NCBI GenBank assembly: GCA_903927025.1
Contig: CAIYLG010000038.1
Span: forward strand, 26,326 to 90,325
From: an uncultured Armatimonadota bacterium
GTDB lineage: Bacteria > Armatimonadota > Fimbriimonadia > Fimbriimonadales > Fimbriimonadaceae
DNA: 64,000 nt
Direction of reading: 5' to 3'
Positions 26,783-36,011 of the stretch are shown piece by piece (position 1 is the first letter of the stretch; every line of letters begins with the position of its first letter). Below the pieces are notes generated by a model that worked only from the letters and a program-made list of their open reading frames with translations, was not told where the DNA came from and made no database searches. The position numbers and the translations under genes are program-made.

Positions 26783-28378
26783 ATGAGCTCTGATGTTCCG
26801 CAAAAACCTATGACACCTGTGATCGCTCAAGAAGCCGCTGCAATGGTTGACGGATTTGAATTCGTCGATCTGAACGTAACCAAACCCAACCCCGAAGCGA
26901 TGGACCTGGTCCCAGGTGACTTTGCACTAAAGCACCAGATCCTCCCGATGTCGGTTGAGGGCAACACGCTCATCGTGGCTATGGGAGCGCCTCAATCGCT
27001 TCAGGCCGCCGACGACCTCGGAATTCTGCTCAATCGACCAGTTAGCGCCATCCTGGCCGACAAGAACCTGATTCAGGAGCGAATCCAGGAGTTCTTCCTT
27101 GAGAGAATTCTCGCGGGAATGACTTCGGATGACAGCTCGATCAACGAAATCGATGACGCGACTGACCTAGCCGACCTTACCAAGCTTGCCGGCGAAACCG
27201 CGGTCATTCAGATGGTCAACGGAATTTTCGCTCAGGCCGTTCGAGACGGGGCGAGCGACATCCATATTGAGCCCTACGAGCGAGACGTCAAGGTTCGTGT
27301 CCGTGTGGACGGCATGCTCAGCGACCTGATGCGCCCACCAAAGCGGATGCACGCTGCGCTCATTTCGAGAATCAAGATTCTTGGCGAGGGCATGAACATT
27401 GCCGAGCGCCGTTTGCCGCAGGACGGCCGTATCAAGCTCACCATCGCCGGACGTCAGATTGACGTTCGTGTGTCGATCGTGCCCACCGTTTACGGCGAGC
27501 GCGCCGTTATGCGAATTCTGGATAAAGGCACCGCGATGTTGGGCCTGCCGGAATTGGGAATGGCACCTGACCTCTTAGAGAGATTCCGCAAGGTCATTTC
27601 ACTTCCCCACGGCATTATCCTCGCTACTGGCCCTACCGGTTCGGGTAAGTCGACTTCGCTTTACGCTTCGCTCCAGGAAATCTGGTCGCCGACCACCAAC
27701 ATCCTCACGATCGAAGATCCTGTCGAGTATCAGGTTCCCGGCATCAGCCAAATTCAGGTCCGAGCCAACATAGGTCTAACCTTCGCCTCTGGACTCCGCT
27801 CCATTGTTCGACAGGACCCAGACGTCATCATGGTTGGTGAAATCCGTGACCATGAGACCGCAGAAATCGCGATTCACGCAGCCCTGACCGGTCACCTTGT
27901 ATTCAGCACGCTCCACACCAACGATGCTGCCGGTGCTGTCACAAGACTTTTGGATATGGGCGTTGAACCCTACCTCGTGGCCAGTTCTCTGGTGGGAGTC
28001 ATTGCCCAGCGTCTTGTTCGCCGCGTCTGCTCCAACTGCAGCCAGCCAGAAGATCCCAAGCCAGACGCACTTCGCGCAATCGGAATTACCCAGCACGAAA
28101 TCCAAGCCCATGGTGGTGCAGACTTTCGACGCGGCAAGGGATGCGACAAGTGCCAGGGTTCTGGCTACCGTGGACGACAGGGTCTGTACGAACTCCTGGT
28201 CGTTGACGAGCCCGTGCGCCGAATGACGGTTGAGCGTGCTTCCGCCGGTGTCATGAAGGCACACGCCATCCAGGCACAGGGGATGCGAACGCTGCTCGGC
28301 GACGGTCGAAACCTCGTGATGGCCGGTAAGACAACCCCTGAAGAAGTGCTCCGCGTTTCTCAACGCGAGGACTTCTAG
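26783..28378 (+). CDS. gspE: Type II secretion ATPase GspE (PilB-like)
   Basis: The 531-residue protein has an N-terminal GspE/PilB N domain, then the ATPase core with GASDIHIEPYE, Walker A ATGPTGSGKSTSLYAS, the Asp box TIEDPVEYQ, Walker B and the His box (VMVGEIRDHETAEIAIHAALTGH is the family stretch, written here only as landmarks). A tetracysteine zinc motif (CSNC ... CDKCQG) follows. It powers pseudopilus assembly at the inner membrane. It is first of the 12-gene operon, with gspF 18 nt downstream. Confidence 0.95.
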   Translation: MSSDVPQKPMTPVIAQEAAAMVDGFEFVDLNVTKPNPEAMDLVPGDFALKHQILPMSVEGNTLIVAMGAPQSLQAADDLGILLNRPVSAILADKNLIQERIQEFFLERILAGMTSDDSSINEIDDATDLADLTKLAGETAVIQMVNGIFAQAVRDGASDIHIEPYERDVKVRVRVDGMLSDLMRPPKRMHAALISRIKILGEGMNIAERRLPQDGRIKLTIAGRQIDVRVSIVPTVYGERAVMRILDKGTAMLGLPELGMAPDLLERFRKVISLPHGIILATGPTGSGKSTSLYASLQEIWSPTTNILTIEDPVEYQVPGISQIQVRANIGLTFASGLRSIVRQDPDVIMVGEIRDHETAEIAIHAALTGHLVFSTLHTNDAAGAVTRLLDMGVEPYLVASSLVGVIAQRLVRRVCSNCSQPEDPKPDALRAIGITQHEIQAHGGADFRRGKGCDKCQGSGYRGRQGLYELLVVDEPVRRMTVERASAGVMKAHAIQAQGMRTLLGDGRNLVMAGKTTPEEVLRVSQREDF

Positions 28379-28396
28379 GCCCGAGGAGACCAAGGA

Positions 28397-29629
28397 ATGG
28401 CTTTAACTACCTTTGCCTATACAGCGATTGACCCTGCCGGAAAGAAGCGCACCGGGTTTGTAGACGCGGCCAGTCGCGATGCTGCCGTGGCACAAATTAC
28501 GGCGGAAGGGCGATTCGTCGTCCAGATCACGGAACAGGCCGCAGAGAAAGGAACTTCGACGCACGGCAAGGGCGAGACTCCCAAACGAGGAGGCAAGGTT
28601 TCAAGAAGTGACCTCGCGCTGTTCAGTCGGCGACTGTCTGATCTTGCTCTTGCCGGCCTTCCCCTTGACCGAGTGCTGCAGGTTATTGCTGAGCAGTCTG
28701 AGAGCCAAATGCTCACAGACGTCTCCGAACAGGCACTCGCTGAAGTCCGCGGCGGTAAGCCCGTCAGCGAGTCTCTCGCGATGCACCCGAAACTATTCCC
28801 GCAGGTGTTCTGCCAGACACTGCGCGCCGGCGAGGCGAGCGGCCAGTTTGGAGAGGTTGCCTCCAAGCTCGCAGATTTCCAGGAAAGTGAGGTTGCCAGA
28901 AGAAGCGTCATCATCTCGGCGCTGATCTATCCAGCGATCTTGGCGACCACTGCGGTTGGCGTCGTGATTTTCCTTTTGACCTTCGTGGTTCCCAAACTTG
29001 AGGGCGTCTTCCACGACTTGGGAAGCGACCTCCCAACGCCGACCAAGATCCTCCTCGCGATTACTGGGTTCCTCAATGGAAACTACGTGGCGATCCTTGT
29101 GGGAATCGTTCTCGCGATCATTGGCTACAAAGCTTGGGCCGCAACCGAAGCTGGTGCACTTCAGCGGGACTCTCTCTTTTTGACTATGCCCGTTCTGGGA
29201 CCTGTCGTCAAGAAGGCCACCGTATCCCGCTATGCCCGCGTTTTGGGAACGCTCCTCTACGGTGGTGTCGCTATCTTGGAGGCACTCGAACTTTCTGGCC
29301 TCGCTGCTGGCAACCGACTCTTTAAAAAGAGCTCCGAAGAGGTGATGAATGACGTTCGCGAGGGAAAGCCGATCGCCCAGGCTATGCGCGATTCCGGAAC
29401 ATTCCCGCCGGTTCTCACGCACATGGTAGCCATCGGTGAGGAAACGGGCGACCTGCCGAAGATGCTCGGGCGCGTCTCCGACAGCTTAGATTTTGAAGTC
29501 GACAATGGTATGCGGCGGTTAACCGCAATGGTCGAGCCGATCATCGTTCTTGCGATGGGAGCGTTCGTAGGATTTGTCGTACTTGCTGTACTGCTGCCGA
29601 TCTTTGCGGCAAACAACTTGGTGAAATAG
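28397..29629 (+). CDS. gspF: Type II secretion inner-membrane protein GspF
   Basis: The 410-residue polytopic platform protein has two GspF repeats (SDLALFSRRLSDLALAGLPL and YARVLGTLLYGGVAILEAL) and transmembrane helices near 170-200, 220-240 and 375-405. It couples the ATPase to pseudopilus growth. The ATG is preceded by a good GAGGAG ribosome site. An Ala/Lys/Gly-rich linker sits near residues 45-65. Confidence 0.95.
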   Translation: MALTTFAYTAIDPAGKKRTGFVDAASRDAAVAQITAEGRFVVQITEQAAEKGTSTHGKGETPKRGGKVSRSDLALFSRRLSDLALAGLPLDRVLQVIAEQSESQMLTDVSEQALAEVRGGKPVSESLAMHPKLFPQVFCQTLRAGEASGQFGEVASKLADFQESEVARRSVIISALIYPAILATTAVGVVIFLLTFVVPKLEGVFHDLGSDLPTPTKILLAITGFLNGNYVAILVGIVLAIIGYKAWAATEAGALQRDSLFLTMPVLGPVVKKATVSRYARVLGTLLYGGVAILEALELSGLAAGNRLFKKSSEEVMNDVREGKPIAQAMRDSGTFPPVLTHMVAIGEETGDLPKMLGRVSDSLDFEVDNGMRRLTAMVEPIIVLAMGAFVGFVVLAVLLPIFAANNLVK

Positions 29630-29705
29630 GGAAAGATTGAATTTAAGGACAGGATCGATCGACTGGGATGAAACCAATGCCGACGCATCCAATTGGAGGA
29701 AACAA

Positions 29706-30128
29706 GTGAAAACGAAGAATAGAGCATTTACCCTGATCGAACTTATGGTCGTCATCTTGATCTTGGCGATTCTCGCCGCTCTCGTGGTGCCAAACGTGTT
29801 GGGCCGACAGGGGCAGGCAAAGATCGCGAAGGCGAAGTCTGACCTCTCAGTGCTTTCAAGTGCGATCGACCAGTTCCAGCTGGATACCGGCCGATATCCA
29901 ACCACATCGGAGGGCCTAGATTCCCTTCGAAATGCGCCCAATGGTCTGTCCGGCTGGCGCGGCCCGTACCTCAAGCAGGAACTTGTGAACGACCCTTGGG
30001 GAAGCCCCTATCAGTATGCTGTCCCCGGACAGAACGGCAGGGATGGATATTCCGTGGAATCTTACGGCGCCGATGCCGCACCGGGTGGTGATGGAGACAA
30101 CGCTGACCTGTTCGATGGTTCTAACTAG
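29706..30128 (+). CDS. gspG: Major pseudopilin GspG
   Basis: The start is the GTG at 29706 with GGAGG 6 nt upstream, giving 140 residues with a short basic leader (VKTKNRA) before FTLIELMVVILILAILAALV. Position -1 is Ala rather than the usual Gly. The C-terminal signature of true GspG is present (NDPWGSPYQY, then the Gly/Asp-rich calcium-binding loop), which argues for type II secretion rather than a type IV pilus. It overlaps gspH. Confidence 0.95.
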   Translation: MKTKNRAFTLIELMVVILILAILAALVVPNVLGRQGQAKIAKAKSDLSVLSSAIDQFQLDTGRYPTTSEGLDSLRNAPNGLSGWRGPYLKQELVNDPWGSPYQYAVPGQNGRDGYSVESYGADAAPGGDGDNADLFDGSN

Positions 30129-30744
30129 GAAAAAGGGCTACACCCTCATCGAGATGATGGTGGTGACCCTGATCCTGGCGCTGTTCGCGGCTCTGATTAC
30201 GCCAAATCTGGTCAACATTCAGGAGAGCCAAGCTAGACGAGCCTTCTCAACAAAGGTCGTCGACTTGGCTGGGAATGCAAGAGAGATGGCGATCTCCAGG
30301 CACGCGATCGTGTATCTGCAGGCAGACACGTCTGCCAACCAGATCGTGATCAAACAGCAGGTGAATGACAGCACCTACACGCCAGTAGATGGGAACAGCG
30401 CGAGCACAACTTCGGGATCAAATGGAGAGAACCCTCAGACCAATATTGGAGTCGCGGCAAATGATCGCAGCTCCGACAAGGTCCAGCTCACTCTGCCATT
30501 GGCCCCCGGAGTTGCGTTTGGGAACTTTCAGCTCTCAGGTCAAGCATCGGACGCATCCGGATGGAAGCTCAACTTCTATCCGGATGGCTCGTGCGATGGA
30601 GGGGCAGTGGAGCTCAGTGAACGAGGAGTGGTCCGATCACTCGTCGTTAACTCGAAGGGAGGCGCGAGCCTAACGGATGGAAACATTCCGGACACCTCTC
30701 TGGATAAATGGCCCGCAGGAAACTATGTCCAACGCCAGCTCTAA
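30115..30744 (+). CDS. gspH: Minor pseudopilin GspH
   Basis: Starting at ATG 30115 inside the end of gspG, this 209-residue protein has the leader MVLTRKKG and then YTLIEMMVVTLILALFAALI, with the Glu5 equivalent. The globular part (RRAFSTKVVDLAGNAREMAISR) fits GspH. It is longer than typical because of a Ser/Thr/Asn-rich insertion near residues 75-115. Confidence 0.88.
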   Translation: MVLTRKKGYTLIEMMVVTLILALFAALITPNLVNIQESQARRAFSTKVVDLAGNAREMAISRHAIVYLQADTSANQIVIKQQVNDSTYTPVDGNSASTTSGSNGENPQTNIGVAANDRSSDKVQLTLPLAPGVAFGNFQLSGQASDASGWKLNFYPDGSCDGGAVELSERGVVRSLVVNSKGGASLTDGNIPDTSLDKWPAGNYVQRQL

Positions 30745-31174
30745 ACGATCACTTAAAAGGAGGGGCTTCAGCCTTATTGAAGCCCTCGCCTCGGTGACCA
30801 TATTGGGCCTCGGAATCGCCGCCGTTGTTGGCGGACTCGGAGCTGTCGCGAGGACAGAGACACGGACACGACAGATTGAAGCAATGACACGCCTTGCCCA
30901 GCACAAGTTCGATGAACTCGTGGCAACAAGCACCTCTTTGGGATCTTCAACAACCCAAAACGGCGACTTCAGCGACCAGAACAACAGCGATTACTCATGG
31001 AGCGCCCAAGTCGAAGACACGGGGATTACAAACCTCGAAGCCTTAACCGTCACGGTGACTCCCTCCAGTGATACAAGTTCAAAGGCGCCAACAGGAATCG
31101 TGACTGGCCTCATCTACGTGGCACCGGCTGCCACAACCACCACTACCGCAACTCCAGGGAGGGCGGGCGGATGA
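30725..31174 (+). CDS. gspI: Minor pseudopilin GspI
   Basis: Starting at ATG 30725, overlapping gspH by 20 nt, this 149-residue protein has the leader ending KRRG and then FSLIEALASVTILGLGIAAVV, typical of GspI. MTRLAQHKFDEL follows. A Thr/Ala-rich tail ends the protein. GspI is the core of the pseudopilus tip with J and K. Confidence 0.87.
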   Translation: MSNASSKRSLKRRGFSLIEALASVTILGLGIAAVVGGLGAVARTETRTRQIEAMTRLAQHKFDELVATSTSLGSSTTQNGDFSDQNNSDYSWSAQVEDTGITNLEALTVTVTPSSDTSSKAPTGIVTGLIYVAPAATTTTTATPGRAGG

Positions 31175-31998
31175 GACGAAATCAGTCCGGCATTACGCTA
31201 CTGGAAGTGCTCATCACTGCGGTGATGACGGTGTTCATCCTTGCCGGTGCGGTGGCTGCGATGCGTATTGGCATCGGTTACAACGAGCACTTGCGCACGG
31301 GTCGTACGGTGGAAGAAAATCGCCGACTCTTTGAAGACAAGCTCACCAAGCTTATTCAGCACATCTACATTGACCCCGTAAACACAACCAGCGCCACAAC
31401 CTACTTTGTCGGTCAAAGCGGTCAGGGTATGCCCCCCGGTCAGACGATCGTTCCGGGAGAGCAGTTGATTCCTGGACAAACCACACAGGCTCCTGCCGCG
31501 GGTGCTCAGGTAACAGGCTCCTCCTCTGGGGGATCTGGAGACGCCGATACCCTGATGTTCACGGTAGTCGGAAGGCCCGTTCCAGCCAAGGTACTAGCCG
31601 CAGACCCCAGTGACGATTTCGAGACGAACAACCAGCACTTTGGACCACAGGGTGGAATCACCGAATATGCAATCTGCATGACGCCGGTGGGAGACTCCCA
31701 GGGCCAAAAGGGAGTCATCCTGCGCGAGCAGGTTCCTGCAGATGAAGATGCTACTCAAGGTGGGTACGAATCCGTGCTTGAACCGGATATCACGAAGATC
31801 TCGTTCCAATTCTATGACGGCACCCAGTGGCAGTCGAGCTGGAATACCTTCGCTCAAACAACTCGCCAGGTTCCCGCTGCGATTCGAGTCTCCTATTCGA
31901 TGCCAGGCGAAACGCAGGATCGAGTATTCATTGTTGGCTTAGCATTCACTACCGTGACACCCAACACACCAGCCCTCTCCACTGGAGGTACATCATGA
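31171..31998 (+). CDS. gspJ: Minor pseudopilin GspJ
   Basis: This 275-residue protein begins MRRNQSG-ITLLEVLITAVMT, with Gly at -1 and the conserved Glu. The globular domain ends with a beta segment (ITKISFQFYDGTQWQSSWN, VPAAIRVSYSM) characteristic of GspJ. A Gly/Ser-rich insertion lies around residues 85-125. It overlaps gspI and gspK by 4 nt each. Confidence 0.88.
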   Translation: MRRNQSGITLLEVLITAVMTVFILAGAVAAMRIGIGYNEHLRTGRTVEENRRLFEDKLTKLIQHIYIDPVNTTSATTYFVGQSGQGMPPGQTIVPGEQLIPGQTTQAPAAGAQVTGSSSGGSGDADTLMFTVVGRPVPAKVLAADPSDDFETNNQHFGPQGGITEYAICMTPVGDSQGQKGVILREQVPADEDATQGGYESVLEPDITKISFQFYDGTQWQSSWNTFAQTTRQVPAAIRVSYSMPGETQDRVFIVGLAFTTVTPNTPALSTGGTS

Positions 31999-33305
31999 GA
32001 CGTCAACGAGGAGCAGTGTTTGTTTACTGCCTGGTAGTTCTCGCCGCACTGGTCGCTGTGCTGGCAGCCGTTGAATCTACGGTGAGAATTGACGTCAGGT
32101 CGGCTACAAATCGAGTCCAAGAGATCAAGGCAAGGCAGGCATGCCTGAGTGGAGTGCAGCGATATATCGCCACGATAGCCAATGACCTCAAGGGCGGAGG
32201 AGCAACCACGTCAAGCGGCTCTTCTACTTCCACGATTTCGACAACCAGTGGTGCGACAACACTTCAGGATGACTGGGCCCAACTCGGTTCGAACGGCGAT
32301 GAAAATGTCATCGTTGGGGACTGCAAAGTGCGGATGCAGGTAGTGGACGCCAGTTCGCTGATCAATATGTCCAAGCTGACGACCCCTTGGCTAAACCGGC
32401 TCCCACTTTCTCAGCAGCAGATAGATGCTCTCAATGACTACACGACGCCGGGTCAAACCGCAAGTGCAGATGGCGGCAAGGATCAGTACTACAACGGTCT
32501 TGCCTTCCCCTACAAGCCGAAGCTTGCTCCCCTTGACACGTTGGATGAACTTCTTCAGGTGCGCTACTTCACCGCGAGTTCCATCTGGCAGCCCAACACC
32601 AACATCGTTTCAACAGTGACCTTCGCGGCAGGTCCAAACGGGCAACAGCCGACGCTGTACGAACTGCTGACACCCTATTCCTATTCGCCAAACGTGCAGC
32701 CAGGTCCACTCGGCCAGCAACAACCGAAAATCAACCTCACTGCACCGATATCGGCTGGTACCGTGAACCGTCTTGTGGGCCTCGGACTTTCTCGCGTCAA
32801 TGTCGTCAGACTGCAGACAGCCCCCAATATTCGGACTTTGGGAGCAGCCGCAGCGGTGTTCCCAAGCATTCAGGATAAGCGGGTCATTTTGGACAGCTGT
32901 ACCTACTCCGGGGCAACTCGAATCTCCGGCCTCATCAATTTGAACACTGCATCCCAAAACGTTCTGTCGACCGTCCCAGGCATCACGCCCAATCTGGCGC
33001 AGGCAATCGTCAATCAGCAACAGACTGGCTTCACCAAACTGTCGGACGTGCTGAACGTTCCCGGATTCACCGGTGGCGCGCTAACTCAAACAATCGATTC
33101 TTTTTGCGTCGAGTCCTCAACGTTCATCGTTCGAGTGATCGGCTTTTGCGGTGGAACAACCGTCGCAATGGAGGCAACCGTCGACATCATCAATAATGTG
33201 CCGCGGCTGACACGCCTGGCTGATGTTCCGTTTACTGACGTCATCGGGCGCTGGAACTGGAATTCTACAACTTCAACTGACACAACTCTCAAGGAGGCTT
33301 CGTGA
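31995..33305 (+). CDS. gspK: Minor pseudopilin GspK (tip protein)
   Basis: The start is ATG 31995 in ATGA overlap with gspJ; an upstream in-frame extension is not pilin-like. The 436-residue protein has the leader MRRQRG and a hydrophobic helix lacking Glu5, the hallmark of GspK. It carries the large SAM-like/helix-hairpin-helix insertion (INLNTASQNVLSTVPGITP). It caps the pseudopilus. Confidence 0.9.
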   Translation: MRRQRGAVFVYCLVVLAALVAVLAAVESTVRIDVRSATNRVQEIKARQACLSGVQRYIATIANDLKGGGATTSSGSSTSTISTTSGATTLQDDWAQLGSNGDENVIVGDCKVRMQVVDASSLINMSKLTTPWLNRLPLSQQQIDALNDYTTPGQTASADGGKDQYYNGLAFPYKPKLAPLDTLDELLQVRYFTASSIWQPNTNIVSTVTFAAGPNGQQPTLYELLTPYSYSPNVQPGPLGQQQPKINLTAPISAGTVNRLVGLGLSRVNVVRLQTAPNIRTLGAAAAVFPSIQDKRVILDSCTYSGATRISGLINLNTASQNVLSTVPGITPNLAQAIVNQQQTGFTKLSDVLNVPGFTGGALTQTIDSFCVESSTFIVRVIGFCGGTTVAMEATVDIINNVPRLTRLADVPFTDVIGRWNWNSTTSTDTTLKEAS

Positions 33306-34669
33306 GCAAGGGCAACCAAAAGACGCCAAATCTGGTCATAGAGTGGTCGCCCAAAGGTGTAACAGCCTTCGACGCGGTGACGCACAAAACTCAGCACTAC
33401 GAGACCGTACAGGCGGCCTCAGCCGCTACTGGCGGCAAAGAGGTCGTAGCGGCGGTGTCGAGGAGATCCGTGTTTGTGCGCACCACGCGAGTTCCGGATG
33501 CCGCGATCGCGGATATTCGACTCGTGCTTAGCATGAAGTTGGGCGACCTCTTCCCTCTTGCTGCTAGCGATCTCGCATACGATTTCGTTCTCGCGGATGA
33601 TGTCAACGTGGATGGACGCCTGGCCATCGTCGTCGCGATGTCCGCGCAAGACCTGAGAAAGCTCCATGAAGAGTTCCGGAGTGCCGGGTATCGAATTGCT
33701 CAGGTGGTGCCTTCCGCATTTGGCTCGGTTGCTTTGGCTGCAAAACTTGGCAAATCTTCCGCAGCCATCGTTTCCCGTGAGGCAGACGGAATCGGGATCG
33801 ACATTATTGAAAGCGGGCAGCTCCGGTATAGCCGCCTTAGCACCAACACTGCAAATCCGGTGGCGGAAGTGTGCCGCACGTACACAGTGGCCGGTTTGGC
33901 TACCGCCTCCATCGTTGCAGCCACCGGACTGAAATTTGCAGATGCCGATATCACCACTGCAGATGGTGCATTGGATGCGCTGATTTCGTCTCCTGCTGGA
34001 CTCACAACCGTCAACCTAGAGTTGCCGGAAGCGGTGGCCCTCAGAGCGAAAAAGGCTCGAGACCAGAAACAGGCACTTGCACTGTTTATGTTTGTCGCCG
34101 CCCTGGGATTAAGTGGTTTTGCTTATTTCGATCACTCGTCACGACAGGCACTTGTCGATCGCAGCAATTCAAGAGACAAAGCAGAACTAGCCAAATACAC
34201 TAAGATTCAAAAGTCAACAGCAGACGACCTAGGCAAGTTGCTGTCCCCAGCATCGGTAGCTGCTCTAACTGGTGCAAAAGCCCCTTCAACCACGGCGGGT
34301 GGACCTCCTGGGGATGATGCCCAATCGAACATCAATTTGGCATTTTCAAATGGTCAGAGATTCTCCGATGTCGTGACAGTTGTTTCAAACAACGTTCCGA
34401 CAGGAGTTTGGCTCACAGGAATCAGCCTTGAAAGAGGCAAGAGACTCGTCCTCAGAGGCACGGCGAAAACAAACGAACTGGTTGAGCAGTACGCGAGAAC
34501 TCTTAACACATTAGATGCGAACACACCGCAACAAAGGTTAAGAGATGTGAAGTTAGAGTTCACTAACCCCGGTTCCATCGAACAAATTCCGGTAGTACAG
34601 TTTAGTATCTCCGCTTTTCCAGTAGGAAACGTGCCACTGTTCGACCAAACGAAGGTCAAACTGAAATGA
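33302..34669 (+). CDS. gspL: Assembly-platform protein GspL (PilM-PilN-like)
   Basis: The 455-residue protein from GTG 33302 has an actin-like cytoplasmic domain (about 1-250, as in PilM/GspL), one transmembrane helix near 260-280 (ALALFMFVAALGLSGFAYF), a coiled-coil stretch, and a periplasmic ferredoxin-like domain resembling PilN. This fused arrangement is the GspL pattern. It links the ATPase GspE to the periplasmic complex. Confidence 0.85.
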   Translation: MSKGNQKTPNLVIEWSPKGVTAFDAVTHKTQHYETVQAASAATGGKEVVAAVSRRSVFVRTTRVPDAAIADIRLVLSMKLGDLFPLAASDLAYDFVLADDVNVDGRLAIVVAMSAQDLRKLHEEFRSAGYRIAQVVPSAFGSVALAAKLGKSSAAIVSREADGIGIDIIESGQLRYSRLSTNTANPVAEVCRTYTVAGLATASIVAATGLKFADADITTADGALDALISSPAGLTTVNLELPEAVALRAKKARDQKQALALFMFVAALGLSGFAYFDHSSRQALVDRSNSRDKAELAKYTKIQKSTADDLGKLLSPASVAALTGAKAPSTTAGGPPGDDAQSNINLAFSNGQRFSDVVTVVSNNVPTGVWLTGISLERGKRLVLRGTAKTNELVEQYARTLNTLDANTPQQRLRDVKLEFTNPGSIEQIPVVQFSISAFPVGNVPLFDQTKVKLK

Positions 34670-35304
34670 TCGACTTCAAGAACAAGGATGAGCAAGCTAC
34701 AAACCTAGTAATGCTAGGTTCCCTGGTGGTCTTTTTGATCGCCGGTGCGGCAATGGTGTTCACCCCCAAGCCGATTCTGCCTGATGCAAGGATTCAGAAG
34801 CGAAAGGTCGCCCGACTGAAGAACTCCACGCTGGCGCTGAAGAAGAAAGGTCTGACAGCACGCGCAGACCTAGCCTCGCTCACCTGGGCAGGAAGTCCAG
34901 ACGATTTGGGCCCTCAGGTGCTAAAGGTCGTCAACACGTTGATCATCTCGCACCATCTGAAGCTCGTCGGATTTCACTCCGACAAGCCGGCCGACCTACC
35001 CAACTTGACACTCATTCCCTACATTTTCTCAGTTGACGGCAGCTACACAAATGCACTGGGATTCGTGAAGGACCTAGAGAAGCCAGGTACCAAGCTGGCA
35101 GTAAATCTGCTCCAGATCTCAAATGCGGATCAATCCGACGATAAGGTCACCGCAAGCATCGGCATAACTGCTTACCAGTTGCCAAAGGTGCCTGATCCGG
35201 CGCCTGACTCCTCAGCTTCAGGAGCTAAGCCGAGCACGGAGTCGACTGGAACTTCGGCAAAGCCAGAACCAACTGGTGCAAAGGGGGCCAAGAAACATGC
35301 CTAA
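34666..35304 (+). CDS. gspM: Assembly-platform protein GspM (PilO-like)
   Basis: The 212-residue protein has an N-terminal transmembrane helix (about 13-35), a coiled-coil of Lys/Leu-rich sequence, a ferredoxin-like domain with the strand pattern LVGFHSDKPADLPNLTLIPY, and a low-complexity Ser/Pro/Ala tail. Size, position after gspL and 4-nt overlap support GspM/PilO. Sequence conservation of this family is low. Confidence 0.78.
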   Translation: MIDFKNKDEQATNLVMLGSLVVFLIAGAAMVFTPKPILPDARIQKRKVARLKNSTLALKKKGLTARADLASLTWAGSPDDLGPQVLKVVNTLIISHHLKLVGFHSDKPADLPNLTLIPYIFSVDGSYTNALGFVKDLEKPGTKLAVNLLQISNADQSDDKVTASIGITAYQLPKVPDPAPDSSASGAKPSTESTGTSAKPEPTGAKGAKKHA

Positions 35305-35953
35305 ACTATTTGGAAGAAATGTTCCGCCAGTCATGCTGGGCGCAATGGGCATCCTCACAGGGTTCCTTGTGATTCAGGCTCTGAGTCCTGCCGACGATAC
35401 CGCAACAAAATCCCGCAAGCCAAAGTCCCAGGTGAAGAAGCTCCTGAACCAGTCGGACTACCTGAACACCGACTATGCGTTTCAGATTGCCCCTCTCGGC
35501 GAGGCTGTTCAGCCTAAGGATGTTTTCCGGCCTCTCGTTTCGAAGAACTCCGGAGACAAAGCTGCCAACCAGACGGTAGACAACTTTTCGTACAGCGGAA
35601 TGGCCCAGCTCAATGGCGTCGCAAATGGCCTACTTGAGAATAGCCAGACAGGACAGGGCGACTTTGTTCAGGAAGGCCAGTCTTGGCACGACCATGTTGT
35701 GGTTAAGGTGTCGGGAGACTCCATCGAGCTGCGCAACGCAAATGGTGATCTTCTGACTTTGGTGGCAGGAGCCGCCGCAACCAAGAATGGGCCCGCGGCC
35801 GCAACCCCGGCAGCGCCAACCGCCAATCCGGTGATGGTGGGCCCGATCGGATCTTCAGATATTACGATCCAAGCAGACGCAAACGCCGGAGGCAATGGCA
35901 ACCAAGGCGGCGGAAGGCGACGCGGCAGACGAAACAACGGAGGCGGCGGCTAA
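35297..35953 (+). CDS. GspC/PilP-like connector to the secretin
   Basis: The 218-residue protein has one N-terminal transmembrane helix (about 9-29) and an HR/PilP-like beta domain (about 85-165: PKDVFRPLV, QEGQSWHDHVVVKVSGDSIELRN). The tail is Ala/Pro-rich and then Gly/Arg/Asn-rich (GGGRRRGRRNNGGGG). By position before gspD and by fold it should contact the secretin N0 domain. Whether it is orthologous to GspC or PilP cannot be settled by eye. Confidence 0.72.
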   Translation: MPKLFGRNVPPVMLGAMGILTGFLVIQALSPADDTATKSRKPKSQVKKLLNQSDYLNTDYAFQIAPLGEAVQPKDVFRPLVSKNSGDKAANQTVDNFSYSGMAQLNGVANGLLENSQTGQGDFVQEGQSWHDHVVVKVSGDSIELRNANGDLLTLVAGAAATKNGPAAATPAAPTANPVMVGPIGSSDITIQADANAGGNGNQGGGRRRGRRNNGGGG

Positions 35954-36011
35954 CACCGCTAGCCCCTTCCCTCTACTTCAGATTTTAAGAACGGTCATTT
36001 AGGAATCAATC

